Shown here: positions 8,400-17,233 of the stretch, piece by piece
Position numbering within the stretch: position 1 is the first letter of the stretch
Layout of the letters: the number at the start of each line of letters is the position of its first letter
Assembly (NCBI GenBank): GCA_003045865.1
Contig: PZPB01000002.1
Location: 1 to 64,000 of the forward strand
Length of the DNA stretch: 64,000 nucleotides
Source: Bacteroidota bacterium
GTDB taxonomy: Bacteria > Bacteroidota > Bacteroidia > Flavobacteriales > Schleiferiaceae
Direction: 5' to 3'
Notes under the pieces: model-generated
Told to the model about the DNA's origin: nothing
What the model saw: only the letters and a program-made list of their open reading frames with translations
Database searches by the model: none
Position numbers and translations under genes: made by a program

Positions 8400-11300
8400 T
8401 TGAAAAAAAAATATTCCAATATTCTTTTCCGGCTCAGCTTCTTGTTGTGCTTTTTCGCTAGTCAGCAGATAAGCGCCCAATTTTACTACGGAATAAGACA
8501 AGAGTACGGAAAAAATCGGGTTCAATTTAATGACTTTGATTGGATATTTCTACGCTTTGATGCCTTCGATGTTTATTTCTACCGCGGCAATGAAGAATTA
8601 GCGGAAAATGTTGCTCGCCTGACCCATAAAAACCTTCCGCGCATCGAATCTTATCTGGATGCACCGCTAGATGAGCGAGTACAAATTTTAGTTTTCAATA
8701 ATCTTTCCGATTTAAAGCAAAGCAATGTAAACAGCAATGAGGAAGACGATTATAATACAGGTGGGGTAACCCGCATTAGCGGTAGTCGCCTCTTTGTATA
8801 TTTTGATGGCGATTATCAAAATCTGGAGAAAACCCTTAAAATGGGTTTGACCGAAGTAGTGCTGAGCAATTTTCTTTACGGCAGTTTTACGCAGTCTTTG
8901 GCTAACTCGGCCCTGCTAAATCTGCCTTCTTGGTACATGGAAGGTCTTATTTCTTACCTGGGCGATAACTGGAATAGTGATGTAGATATTAAAGTACGCG
9001 ATGGCTTTTACAGCAAGCAGTACAAAAGGATAAACTCTCTAACACAACTGGATGCGCGTTACGCCGGACATTCTTTCTGGTATTTTATTGCTCAGACTTA
9101 CGGAGATAAAATTATTCGCAATATTGTTTACATGTCTGTGGTGAACCGCGATATTGAAAGTGGCTTTCTTTATATTTTAGGAAAGGACTTGGATGAGATT
9201 ACCGAGGATTGGAAGGCCTTTTATGCCGATCGCTATGCGAGCACGCAAACCGTAAACCTTAAAGAGAAGAAGAGCCTAATCAAGGCCAAAAAGAATCATG
9301 AAATAACCAAGATAGTGGCGAGCGATGATGGCCGATTTATCAGCTATGTGGATCGACGTTTCTCGCAGTATAAAATTTACGTGTACGACAGAGAAACCAA
9401 TAAAAAAGAAAAGGTCTACAGCGGTGGTTATCGCATTGCCCAAAACACAGATTATAGTTATCCGCTTTTAGCTTGGCATCCTAATAACACGAATCTGGCG
9501 ATAATTACAGAAGAAAAAGGCGGCACTAATTTAAGCATCTACGACAGTGAAAAAGATGAGGTTACTACCAAGCCCTTTTTTCGTTTCGATAAAATAATAT
9601 CGCTGGAGTATGCTCCAAATGGTAAGCAGTTTCTATTAAGTGCCGCGAAAAATGGTCAGTCAGATATTTACGTGTACACTATTTTAAACACTAAAATTCA
9701 GGCGATAACTAGCGATGCTTACGATGATTTGCATCCTACCTTTATTTCTGGGGGAAGCCGCATAGTATGGTCTTCTAACCGTCCGGTTGACACCCTTTAC
9801 CCGCGCTCGAACAAGATGTTTAGTACCGATAATCTCGATTTATTCGCCACCGATAATCGTGAACTGCGGAATGATACAGTGGCTATTTGGCGTCTCACTA
9901 AAAGTCCGCTTATTAATGAAGTGGCAAGTGAAGAATTAGCGCCAGGCTTGGTTGGTTTTTACAGTAATCGCAGCAATGTTAGGCGTCAGCATGCCGTTAA
10001 AATTGATAGTGCAATTGCTTATGTGGATACCACCACACATTACGATTATTTCTTCAGCGAGTATGCCTTAAGCGATAATCAGTTTAGTTTGGTGGATGCG
10101 ACTTACAGTAAAGAATCGGGCTTAAGCCATAGTGTTTACCTGCAAGATGGACGCTACCGCATCTATGAAAATGAATTGCCACTGCAAGGCTTAGCTTCTT
10201 CGCAAGCAATAAGGGTGAAGTCTAAAGATATCCGCCTAGAGGGAGAAACACCGCCGTCTGCACCAGAGGAAAACCCTAATGCAGTGCTTGAGCCTTTATA
10301 TTATCCTGGAATTAGTAGAAGTCAATTGAGCCTAAATATTCTAAACTATAGTTTTAAAGGGGAAAGGAAAGTTGAGGAAAGTAAAAAAGAAGAGCCCAAT
10401 TTTGAACGTAATCTTTTGCTACCTGCCATAAATCCTGAAGATGTTGTGGCTGAGGCTGATGATGAAATTGAAATTCCAGCGGTGCGTAATTATTTCCTTT
10501 CCTTCTTTAAAGATAATTTTACGGTGCGATTTGATAATATGTTTGATAATCCACAGTACCAACCTTTTACGGGCTTTGTAAGTGGAGATATATTAAACCA
10601 AGGTTTCAACATGAACTTCAAGTTGGGAGCAATGGATTTAATGCACGATTATCGTTTGGTCGCTGGCTTACGCACTACCTTTTCGCCCCTGCCAGGCACT
10701 TCTTTAGCTCCTAATGCCGAGTTTATTATTGGGGTGGCAGATTTTAAAAATCGCACGGATAGGTTTTACACTTATACCCGTCGCTCACAAGTGCAGATTT
10801 TAGCGCTAAATAATTACCGCCGATTAATTAATAATGAGTTTAATTACAAGGTAGTTTACCCCTTTAATCCAGTGGCTTCTTTGCATCTTTCGGTGGGTTA
10901 TCGCTTCGATGAAAATATCCGCTTGGCCACCGATTTCAACCAAATTGGAGAATCAATTAATTACACCGATTACGCTATTGCGAGAGCGGCTTATATTTAT
11001 GACAATACGCGCAAACTGGGACTAAATTTATATGCAGGTTTGCGGTATAAGGCTTTCGCTGAGCATTATCGCAACTTAACTGTTAGTCCAACTGGCTTGT
11101 ACACCGCGGGTGTTGATGCACGCCATTATTTAATCATTCATCGTAATTTCATTTGGGCGAATCGCTTTGCCGCTGGAACCTCCTTTGGGGCCGAAAAACT
11201 AATTTATATAATGGGTGGTGTCGATAATGACTTCTCGCCTAATTTAGATCAGAGCACACCTATTGCCCGTGAGAATAATTACATCTTCCAAACTTTGGTA

Positions 11301-11702
11301 ACCAATATGCGTGGTTTCTTTCAGAATACACGTAACGGAAATACCTTTGCGGTAGTAAATTCGGAGTTGCGTTTGCCGGTGGTGAGCTACTTTGCGAACC
11401 GTCCCATACGTAACGACTTTTTACAAAACCTTATGATTGTTGGTTTCGCTGATGTAGGTACCGCTTGGAATGGCCCTTCGCCTTATTCTAAAGAAAATGT
11501 AATTAATACCATTGCCGTTCCTTTAGGTACCGGCGGACAAATAGTATTAGATAGCCAAAAGGAGCCGATTATTTTAGGCACCGGAGTAGGCTTACGCAGC
11601 CGACTTTTTGGCTATTATGTGCGCGCCGATTGGGCTTGGGGAATTGAAGATGGTATTGTTTTACCCAATGTCTTTTATATTTCTTTGAGTACCGATTTTT
11701 AA
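8400..11702 (+). CDS. Large envelope protein: peptidase-MA-like domain, TolB-like propeller, C-terminal outer-membrane barrel
   Basis: A 1100-residue protein starting at TTG (8400-8402) with a signal peptide ending near ISAQ (residue 27). Residues about 30-290 look like a gluzincin (peptidase MA-like) domain, with the downstream LPSWYMEGLISYLG segment. Where an HExxH would be expected the sequence reads TEVVLSNF, so activity is doubtful. Residues about 290-650 contain repeated TolB/WD-type blades. The last ~380 residues alternate in beta-strand fashion and end in Phe (YISLSTDF), like outer-membrane barrel proteins recognised by the BAM complex, and the region resembles D15/Omp85 surface antigens. 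Domain limits are judged by eye. The function is unknown. Confidence 0.7.
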   Translation: MKKKYSNILFRLSFLLCFFASQQISAQFYYGIRQEYGKNRVQFNDFDWIFLRFDAFDVYFYRGNEELAENVARLTHKNLPRIESYLDAPLDERVQILVFNNLSDLKQSNVNSNEEDDYNTGGVTRISGSRLFVYFDGDYQNLEKTLKMGLTEVVLSNFLYGSFTQSLANSALLNLPSWYMEGLISYLGDNWNSDVDIKVRDGFYSKQYKRINSLTQLDARYAGHSFWYFIAQTYGDKIIRNIVYMSVVNRDIESGFLYILGKDLDEITEDWKAFYADRYASTQTVNLKEKKSLIKAKKNHEITKIVASDDGRFISYVDRRFSQYKIYVYDRETNKKEKVYSGGYRIAQNTDYSYPLLAWHPNNTNLAIITEEKGGTNLSIYDSEKDEVTTKPFFRFDKIISLEYAPNGKQFLLSAAKNGQSDIYVYTILNTKIQAITSDAYDDLHPTFISGGSRIVWSSNRPVDTLYPRSNKMFSTDNLDLFATDNRELRNDTVAIWRLTKSPLINEVASEELAPGLVGFYSNRSNVRRQHAVKIDSAIAYVDTTTHYDYFFSEYALSDNQFSLVDATYSKESGLSHSVYLQDGRYRIYENELPLQGLASSQAIRVKSKDIRLEGETPPSAPEENPNAVLEPLYYPGISRSQLSLNILNYSFKGERKVEESKKEEPNFERNLLLPAINPEDVVAEADDEIEIPAVRNYFLSFFKDNFTVRFDNMFDNPQYQPFTGFVSGDILNQGFNMNFKLGAMDLMHDYRLVAGLRTTFSPLPGTSLAPNAEFIIGVADFKNRTDRFYTYTRRSQVQILALNNYRRLINNEFNYKVVYPFNPVASLHLSVGYRFDENIRLATDFNQIGESINYTDYAIARAAYIYDNTRKLGLNLYAGLRYKAFAEHYRNLTVSPTGLYTAGVDARHYLIIHRNFIWANRFAAGTSFGAEKLIYIMGGVDNDFSPNLDQSTPIARENNYIFQTLVTNMRGFFQNTRNGNTFAVVNSELRLPVVSYFANRPIRNDFLQNLMIVGFADVGTAWNGPSPYSKENVINTIAVPLGTGGQIVLDSQKEPIILGTGVGLRSRLFGYYVRADWAWGIEDGIVLPNVFYISLSTDF

Positions 11703-11732
11703 TTTTCAGACTCTCCTTTCCTGGCAAGCTGG

Positions 11733-12395
11733 CTAATCCAGTGCGTTTATGCCAAAGGTTTTTTTCAGTAGGCTCTTACGGCCGATGCGTTTGGATATGA
11801 AATCCTTTTCTAAATTCCAGCCACGAGCCGGGCTGTACTCGCGCCCGTAAAAAATAATTTGCAGGTGTAATTTATTCCAGAGCTCTTCGGGGAAAAGTCG
11901 TTTGGCGTCTTTTTCCGTTTGCTCCACCGATTTCCCATTGCTAAGATTCCAGCGAAACATTAGGCGGTGAATGTGCGTGTCCACCGGAAAAGCGGGAAAG
12001 CCAAAACCCTGACTCATCACTACTGAGGCGGTTTTATGGCCTACTGCCGGTAATGCTTCTAAAGCCTGGAAATCGGCAGGAACCTCTCCCTTATAGTCAT
12101 TAATTAAAATACGACTAAGACCATAAATACCCTTGGATTTCATAGGGCTAAGGCCACAAGGACGAATAATAGCTTGAATTTCCTCTTGGCTTAATTTAGC
12201 CATGTCGTAGGGGTTTTTGGCCTTTTCAAAAAGAATAGGAGTAATTTTATTCACGCGCTCGTCGGTGCACTGAGCAGACAGTAAAACCGCAATTAGTAGG
12301 GTGTAAGGGTCACTGTGATCGAGGGGAATAGGAGTTTCAGGATATAAATCCTCTAAAGACTCAATTACAAATTCAACCTTTTCTTTCTTTGTCAT
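11733..12395 (-). CDS. nth: Endonuclease III lacking the 4Fe-4S cluster cysteines
   Basis: A 220-residue base-excision DNA glycosylase/AP lyase for oxidised pyrimidines. The helix-hairpin-helix LPAVGHKTASVV carries the catalytic lysine K121, and VDTHIHR carries the catalytic aspartate D139, equivalent to K120 and D138 of E. coli Nth. The C-terminus should contain the C-x6-C-x2-C-x5-C iron-sulfur ligand set. Here the region reads FYGREYSPARGWNLEKDF and no cysteine occurs after residue 80. The usual YCPAR is SPAR, a TGC-like to AGC change. The protein is otherwise full length and intact. It is separated from dsbD upstream by a terminator. Confidence 0.93.
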   Translation of the reverse strand: MTKKEKVEFVIESLEDLYPETPIPLDHSDPYTLLIAVLLSAQCTDERVNKITPILFEKAKNPYDMAKLSQEEIQAIIRPCGLSPMKSKGIYGLSRILINDYKGEVPADFQALEALPAVGHKTASVVMSQGFGFPAFPVDTHIHRLMFRWNLSNGKSVEQTEKDAKRLFPEELWNKLHLQIIFYGREYSPARGWNLEKDFISKRIGRKSLLKKTFGINALD

Positions 12396-12472
12396 TGTAC
12401 CGCCCTTTATGGCAAACGAAAATAAGCTTTGTTAAGCAAAACTTGGCAGACTGCGCATCTGCGAAAGCAAAA

Positions 12473-12504
12473 AAAAGCCCCAAACAGTATGGCTTGGGGC
12501 TTTT
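12473..12504 (-). terminator. Intrinsic terminator of dsbD
   Basis: An 11-bp stem (AAAAGCCCCAA paired with TTGGGGCTTTT) with a 10-nt loop lies just after the dsbD stop. A long run of T follows on the minus strand. It isolates dsbD from nth. Confidence 0.85.
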
Positions 12505-12526
12505 ATAATTTTGGGTGCAAATGAAA

Positions 12527-14650
12527 CTATTTCTTTTCAAACTTCGCTTGACCTTCTTCTAGCCAATCGACATATAATTGGATGTCGGGATCGTAAGCGG
12601 TGGAGCCATTAATGGGCTGCATGCTTTCGTGGCCTAAAATCAGGTATTGTGGTTGCGAATTACTTTTGAAGTGTTCAATTTGGAAGTCGCTCCACTTGTT
12701 GCCAATGGTCCGGATGTTTTTACCAGTTACCGCGCTAACATATTTTTCTTCCTCGGCTAATTCTTCACGCTCATCTACGTAAAGTGAAATAAGGACGAAA
12801 TCGTTTTTAAGGCGCTCTAAAACTTTAGGGTCGCTCCAAACTTGCTCTTCCATCTTACGGCAGTTTACACAGCCCCAACCGGTGAAATCGAGGAGAATAG
12901 GCTTGCCCACTTTTTTAGCATAAGCACGTCCCGTTTCGAAATCGTGGAAGCAATTGATATTGTGCGGACAATGATCTGGATCGGCGCCATCGGGAATTTC
13001 TCCGGTGCTGCTACCAATGGTAGCTGCGCCGCCACCGCCAATGCCATTAGGCGATTCGCTGTAAAACATGGGAGGTGGAAAACCACTAATTAATTTTAAA
13101 GGAGCACCCCATAAACCAGGAATAAGGTAGATGGTAAAACTTAAAGTGATAACCGCTAAAATTAATTTGAAGACCGAAACTTTATCATTTGGGCTATCGT
13201 GGGGCATTCTGAATTTACCCAATAAATAAAGAGTTAATAAGCTGAAAATAGCAATCCAAATTGCTAAAAACCATTCGCGCGGTAAAATGCCAGCCTGCCA
13301 AACTAAGTCTGCCGTGCTAAGAAATTTAAAGGCAAACGCTAATTCAATAAAGCCTAAAACCACTTTTACCGAATTGAGCCAGCCACCACTTTTTGGTAAA
13401 GAGTTTAACCAGCCTGGGAAGGCCGCAAATAAAGCGAAGGGTAAAGCGAGGGCTAAACTAAAACCGAACATTCCGATGAGGGGGCCTTGAAAACCACCGC
13501 TAGCGGCTTCTACCAATAGGGTGCCAATAATAGGACCGGTACAAGAGAAGGACACCAGCGCCAAAGTAAAGGCCATAAAAAAGATTCCTACAATACCGCC
13601 TTTATCAGAAGCTTGATCGGTTTTGTTAACCCAGCTACTCGGTAAAGTAATTTCGAAGGCGCCAAAAAAGCTGATGGCAAAAACTACTAGCAGAACAAAA
13701 AATCCGAGGTTTACATAGGGATTGGTAGAGAAGGCATTAAGCGCATCGCTGCCAAAAGCCACCGTAATTAGTAAACCAAGCAGAGTGTAAAGTACAATAA
13801 TGGCCAAGCCGTAAATGATGGCATTGGTAATACCTTTAGCGCGGGTTTTACTTTGTTTAGTAAAGAAGCTCACCGTTAATGGGATCATGGGGAAAACGCA
13901 GGGCGTAAGCAAAGCCGCTAGTCCGCCTAAAAAGGCGAGAATGAAAATGCCGACCATAGAGCGACCACCTTCTTTTTCGTCATTCGAGTTTAATTCGCTG
14001 TCCGCTTCAGTAGCGACAGGCTCCTGCACCTCTTTTTCTGCGGCGTAGTCAATTTCCAGTTTTTCACCTGGAACCTCTGTGGCATCTGCTTCAACTTCGG
14101 CCTCTTCGTCGGCTGTTTTTACCGCTGCTTCAGGGTCAGGCTTTTTAGGGCTCTCGCTGGTACTCGCTTCGGTAGCAGCGGGTTTGAGGTTTTTGGCTCC
14201 TTTTATTTTGAAAGCGTGATCGACGTATTCGGGGGGCAGGCAAGTAGCTTCGTTACAAGTTTGGTAAACAAACTCAGCTTTTACTTCGAAATCTTTAGTG
14301 CTAACTTTTTCAATTACTTGTTTAAAAACCACCGTACCTTCATGGTAGCTAAGGGTTTCTTTAAAGTTAGGGTCGTATTCGGTATGCGGTTTTGGCTCAG
14401 TTAAAGGCCCTGCTAATTTATAGTCGCCACTGCTGGTGAAATTAAATTCTGAACCAATTATAAAAGAAGTGTCGGGTGTGTTGATAGAGTAAACGTGCCA
14501 GCCCTTATCAAGACTTACAATAGCGCGTAATTCTACTTTATTGTTAGCCAGTTCTTTGGCTTCAAAGCTTAAATCAACAGGTTCTAATATTTGCCCTTGA
14601 GCAAGAAAGCCGAGGCTTAGAAATGATAAAATGAGAATTATTGACCTCAT
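12527..14650 (-). CDS. dsbD: Thiol:disulfide interchange protein DsbD (cytochrome c biogenesis/reductant relay)
   Basis: This 707-residue inner-membrane protein carries electrons from cytoplasmic thioredoxin to periplasmic thiol proteins. It has the three DsbD parts in order. A signal peptide and a periplasmic alpha domain carry C132 and C137 (YQTCNEATC). A low-complexity acidic/Ala-rich linker follows near residues 155-225. The eight-helix CcdA-like membrane domain has the paired cysteines in LLTPCVFPMIP and SFSCTGPIIG. The C-terminal thioredoxin domain has GWGCVNC (C594, C597). The extra Glu/Ala-rich linker is longer than in E. coli. It starts 14 bp after tilS stops and is likely in the same transcript as tilS-pabB. 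Confidence 0.95.
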   Translation of the reverse strand: MRSIILILSFLSLGFLAQGQILEPVDLSFEAKELANNKVELRAIVSLDKGWHVYSINTPDTSFIIGSEFNFTSSGDYKLAGPLTEPKPHTEYDPNFKETLSYHEGTVVFKQVIEKVSTKDFEVKAEFVYQTCNEATCLPPEYVDHAFKIKGAKNLKPAATEASTSESPKKPDPEAAVKTADEEAEVEADATEVPGEKLEIDYAAEKEVQEPVATEADSELNSNDEKEGGRSMVGIFILAFLGGLAALLTPCVFPMIPLTVSFFTKQSKTRAKGITNAIIYGLAIIVLYTLLGLLITVAFGSDALNAFSTNPYVNLGFFVLLVVFAISFFGAFEITLPSSWVNKTDQASDKGGIVGIFFMAFTLALVSFSCTGPIIGTLLVEAASGGFQGPLIGMFGFSLALALPFALFAAFPGWLNSLPKSGGWLNSVKVVLGFIELAFAFKFLSTADLVWQAGILPREWFLAIWIAIFSLLTLYLLGKFRMPHDSPNDKVSVFKLILAVITLSFTIYLIPGLWGAPLKLISGFPPPMFYSESPNGIGGGGAATIGSSTGEIPDGADPDHCPHNINCFHDFETGRAYAKKVGKPILLDFTGWGCVNCRKMEEQVWSDPKVLERLKNDFVLISLYVDEREELAEEEKYVSAVTGKNIRTIGNKWSDFQIEHFKSNSQPQYLILGHESMQPINGSTAYDPDIQLYVDWLEEGQAKFEKK

Positions 14651-14664
14651 AGGGAATAGGGAAA

Positions 14665-15969
14665 TTATAAAGTGCGAACAAAGTAAATGGTTTTGGTCGA
14701 ATTAGTCACCCTATAACGATGATCAATACGATTGCCAACCAGCCAAACAATATCGTCTCCACTGCAAAGAACATATTGTTCCTTTTTGGCGGGGCCGCTA
14801 ATTTTAATGTCGTTTAAATAGTCGCTTACTTTTTTGCTTCCTGACAAGCCCAAGGGTTTAAATCGGTCGCCCGCCTGCCATGGGCGCAAAAGTAAGGGAA
14901 AGCTTAGTTTGTCGAAATCCAACAAAGCGTCTTGGGAACTTGGAACCTCGGGGTAGTTCTCGGGGGGCAATTTTTGAAATTCTAATTTGGCGCGGCTTTT
15001 TGTGTCTATTGAAATTTGGTGCGATTCTAAATCACCAATCTCCTTTTTAGGACTTAAAAAGTAGTGCCCTTCTCGATGACTGAGTATAAAATTCTCACTT
15101 TCAAGGCTCTTGCCATTTTCGCTTTGCCAAAGATTTTCTAAGCTGAGATAATCCCAAGGCCCTTTCTCTTCCAGCCAAAATCGCAATAAGCTAGGCCAAT
15201 AGGCTTTGGAGTGTAAATGCTTGGTATTTAGACTTTCAATGGTTCCGGTTAAGTTTAGATGCGTCTTAAGCATCTCTTGTAAAAGTGCTTCAAAAGCTAA
15301 ATTTTGTTCTTGCAACAGCGCCAGACTGCGAGTAGCTTTCGCTAAAAGATCCGCTTCAATTTCTTTCCATTGTGGAATTAGTTTCAGGCGGTATTTATTT
15401 CGCTGGTATTTTTCACTGGCGTTAGATGCGTCCTCACGCCAGCTTATTTTATGGCTAGTGGTATAGTTTTCTAATTCCTTGCGGGTCAAGCCCAGAAGGG
15501 GTCTTACATAGAAATCGCGCTTTTGAGGAATACCTTTCAAGCCTTTTAATCCGCCACTACGGGTAAAATTAATTAGAAAGGTTTCTAAATTATCATCGGC
15601 ATGATGAGCAGTAAGTACAGCGCTAAATTTATGTTCAGTTTGAAGCTCCTTAAAATAGGAGTAGCGCAATTCACGCGCTGCTTCTTGAATAGAAAGTTTT
15701 TTTTCTTGCGCGAATTTTTCGGTATCGCATCTACGCAAGTAAAAGGGAACTTGCTGTTTTAGCGCGAATTCTTCGCAAAATTTGGCATCTCCCTCCGAGG
15801 CTTCCCCACGCAATTGAAAATTCACATGCACTAAAGAAAGGGGGTAGCCTAAAGCAATGAGGGCATGACTTAAAACAGTACTGTCTAAGCCGCCACTGAA
15901 GGCAATTAATAGGCGATCGTTTTTAGTAAGCCCCAGTTCTTTTAAGGTGACTGCTAGTTTTTCAATCAT
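14665..15969 (-). CDS. tilS: tRNA(Ile)-lysidine synthase
   Basis: This enzyme modifies C34 of the CAU-anticodon tRNA-Ile to lysidine and is essential for AUA decoding. The 434 residues contain the N-type ATP pyrophosphatase P-loop SGGLDS at 25-30 and the AHHADDNLETFLINFTR motif. A C-terminal TilS domain contains RPWQAGDRFKPLGLSGSKKVSDYL. Its start overlaps the end of pabB by 8 bp, so the pair is translationally coupled. Confidence 0.95.
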   Translation of the reverse strand: MIEKLAVTLKELGLTKNDRLLIAFSGGLDSTVLSHALIALGYPLSLVHVNFQLRGEASEGDAKFCEEFALKQQVPFYLRRCDTEKFAQEKKLSIQEAARELRYSYFKELQTEHKFSAVLTAHHADDNLETFLINFTRSGGLKGLKGIPQKRDFYVRPLLGLTRKELENYTTSHKISWREDASNASEKYQRNKYRLKLIPQWKEIEADLLAKATRSLALLQEQNLAFEALLQEMLKTHLNLTGTIESLNTKHLHSKAYWPSLLRFWLEEKGPWDYLSLENLWQSENGKSLESENFILSHREGHYFLSPKKEIGDLESHQISIDTKSRAKLEFQKLPPENYPEVPSSQDALLDFDKLSFPLLLRPWQAGDRFKPLGLSGSKKVSDYLNDIKISGPAKKEQYVLCSGDDIVWLVGNRIDHRYRVTNSTKTIYFVRTL

Positions 15970-17233
15970 GGCTCGAGGCGATTACTTTTTCGGCCTTCAG
16001 GAGGCATTCTCGGTATTCTTCCTCGGCATTGCAGTGGATGGTTATGGCCCCTCCTACTTTTACTTCTGCTTTTTGTAGTTGGGCGGAATAAAGAATGGAA
16101 CGGATAATAACATTAAAGTCGGCATCTCCCGTAGGGCTGATGTAACCTACTGAACCCGAGTATAGTCCACGATTAAAGTTTTCATGTTGGTCGATGAGCT
16201 GCATGGCGCTAATTTTGGGTGCGCCTGTCATGCTTCCCATCGGGAAGGAGGTTTCCAGAGCATCTATCAGGTCGTACTGCGGGGCCAGTTCCGAACTAAT
16301 TGTGCTAATCATTTGGTGCACGGCATTGAAGGTATAGAGTCCAAAAAGTTCCTCTACTTTAACAGAGGCTTTGGCGGCGGTGCGACTGAGGTCGTTACGC
16401 ACGAGGTCAACAATCATTACGTTTTCGGCACGCTCTTTTTCGGAAGCAAGTAGTCCTTGTTTACGCGCTTCATCTTCTTTTTTAGACTTGGCGCGTGGGG
16501 CGGTACCTTTAATAGGTTGCGAGATTAATTTCGATCCTTTTTTTTGCAAATACCTTTCGGGAGAAAAGCATAAAAGATAGCGATCGCCCCAGCGATAAAA
16601 GCTAGTAAAAGGGGCCTTGTGTTTTTGGTTTAACTCTAAAAAGAGGGCTAAGGGATCTATTTCTTCTTGGGCATACCAAGCCTGGCAAAAGTTGATTTCG
16701 TAAATGTTTCCCGCTTGCAGTTCGTCTTTTAAGGCCGCAATGTGTTTTAGGTACTGCTCTTTACTTAAGCTCGCTTCAAATTTAGGATGAGTAGAGTAAG
16801 ACGGTATCGTATCGATAGAAAGCGCTGCTTTTAATTGCTCGGCATTTTGATATAAATAAGACTGGCAAATTACGCTATCCTCTTGGGCGATAATTAATGT
16901 TTGGGGTACAAAAAAGGCTAAGTGAGGCCAGTTTAAGGCGTCACTATTGCGACTGTGCAAGTTTTCAATTTCATCTTTTAAAGGATAGGCTAAGTGCCCT
17001 AAAAGCCAATCTTGTTGTTCTTCTTTAAAAGCGCGAAGCTTAGTAAAGGAGTTTTCAGAACTTTCGAGGACGGCTTTGCTTCCCCAACCTAATAACCAGT
17101 TAAATTGACTGTATTTATTCTGGTAGCCATTAGAGTCTAAAAATTGGCACTGCTCAGATTTTACGGCTAACTGCAAAAGTTGGTCTTGTTGGAAAACATC
17201 TTTCGCAAGAGGAAAAGTATAGCATGTTGTCAT
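15962..17233 (-). CDS. pabB: Aminodeoxychorismate synthase component I (chorismate-binding enzyme)
   Basis: This is a 423-residue chorismate-binding enzyme. The C-terminal catalytic motifs are present: RYLQKKGSKLISQPIKGTAPR, the ENVMIVDLVRNDLSR segment, and FPMGSMTGAPKISAMQLID. The PKxxAM with preceding SMTGAP and the following GLYSGSVGYISPTGDADFNVIIR favour PabB over anthranilate synthase TrpE. The product feeds p-aminobenzoate and folate. The ATG shares its first base with the hybrid kinase stop codon (TAATG), and the 3' end overlaps tilS. The glutamine amidotransferase partner and pabC are not adjacent. Confidence 0.9.
   Translation of the reverse strand: MTTCYTFPLAKDVFQQDQLLQLAVKSEQCQFLDSNGYQNKYSQFNWLLGWGSKAVLESSENSFTKLRAFKEEQQDWLLGHLAYPLKDEIENLHSRNSDALNWPHLAFFVPQTLIIAQEDSVICQSYLYQNAEQLKAALSIDTIPSYSTHPKFEASLSKEQYLKHIAALKDELQAGNIYEINFCQAWYAQEEIDPLALFLELNQKHKAPFTSFYRWGDRYLLCFSPERYLQKKGSKLISQPIKGTAPRAKSKKEDEARKQGLLASEKERAENVMIVDLVRNDLSRTAAKASVKVEELFGLYTFNAVHQMISTISSELAPQYDLIDALETSFPMGSMTGAPKISAMQLIDQHENFNRGLYSGSVGYISPTGDADFNVIIRSILYSAQLQKAEVKVGGAITIHCNAEEEYRECLLKAEKVIASSHD

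Noticed and set aside
12842..13093. Overlapping frames of 73-83 residues on both strands inside dsbD
   Set aside because: They lie in the well-defined linker and thioredoxin region of DsbD and have no independent support.
15962..17233. Anthranilate synthase component I (trpE)
   Set aside because: The GSMTGAPKISAM motif and GYISPTGDADFNV fit PabB better, and no trp genes are nearby.
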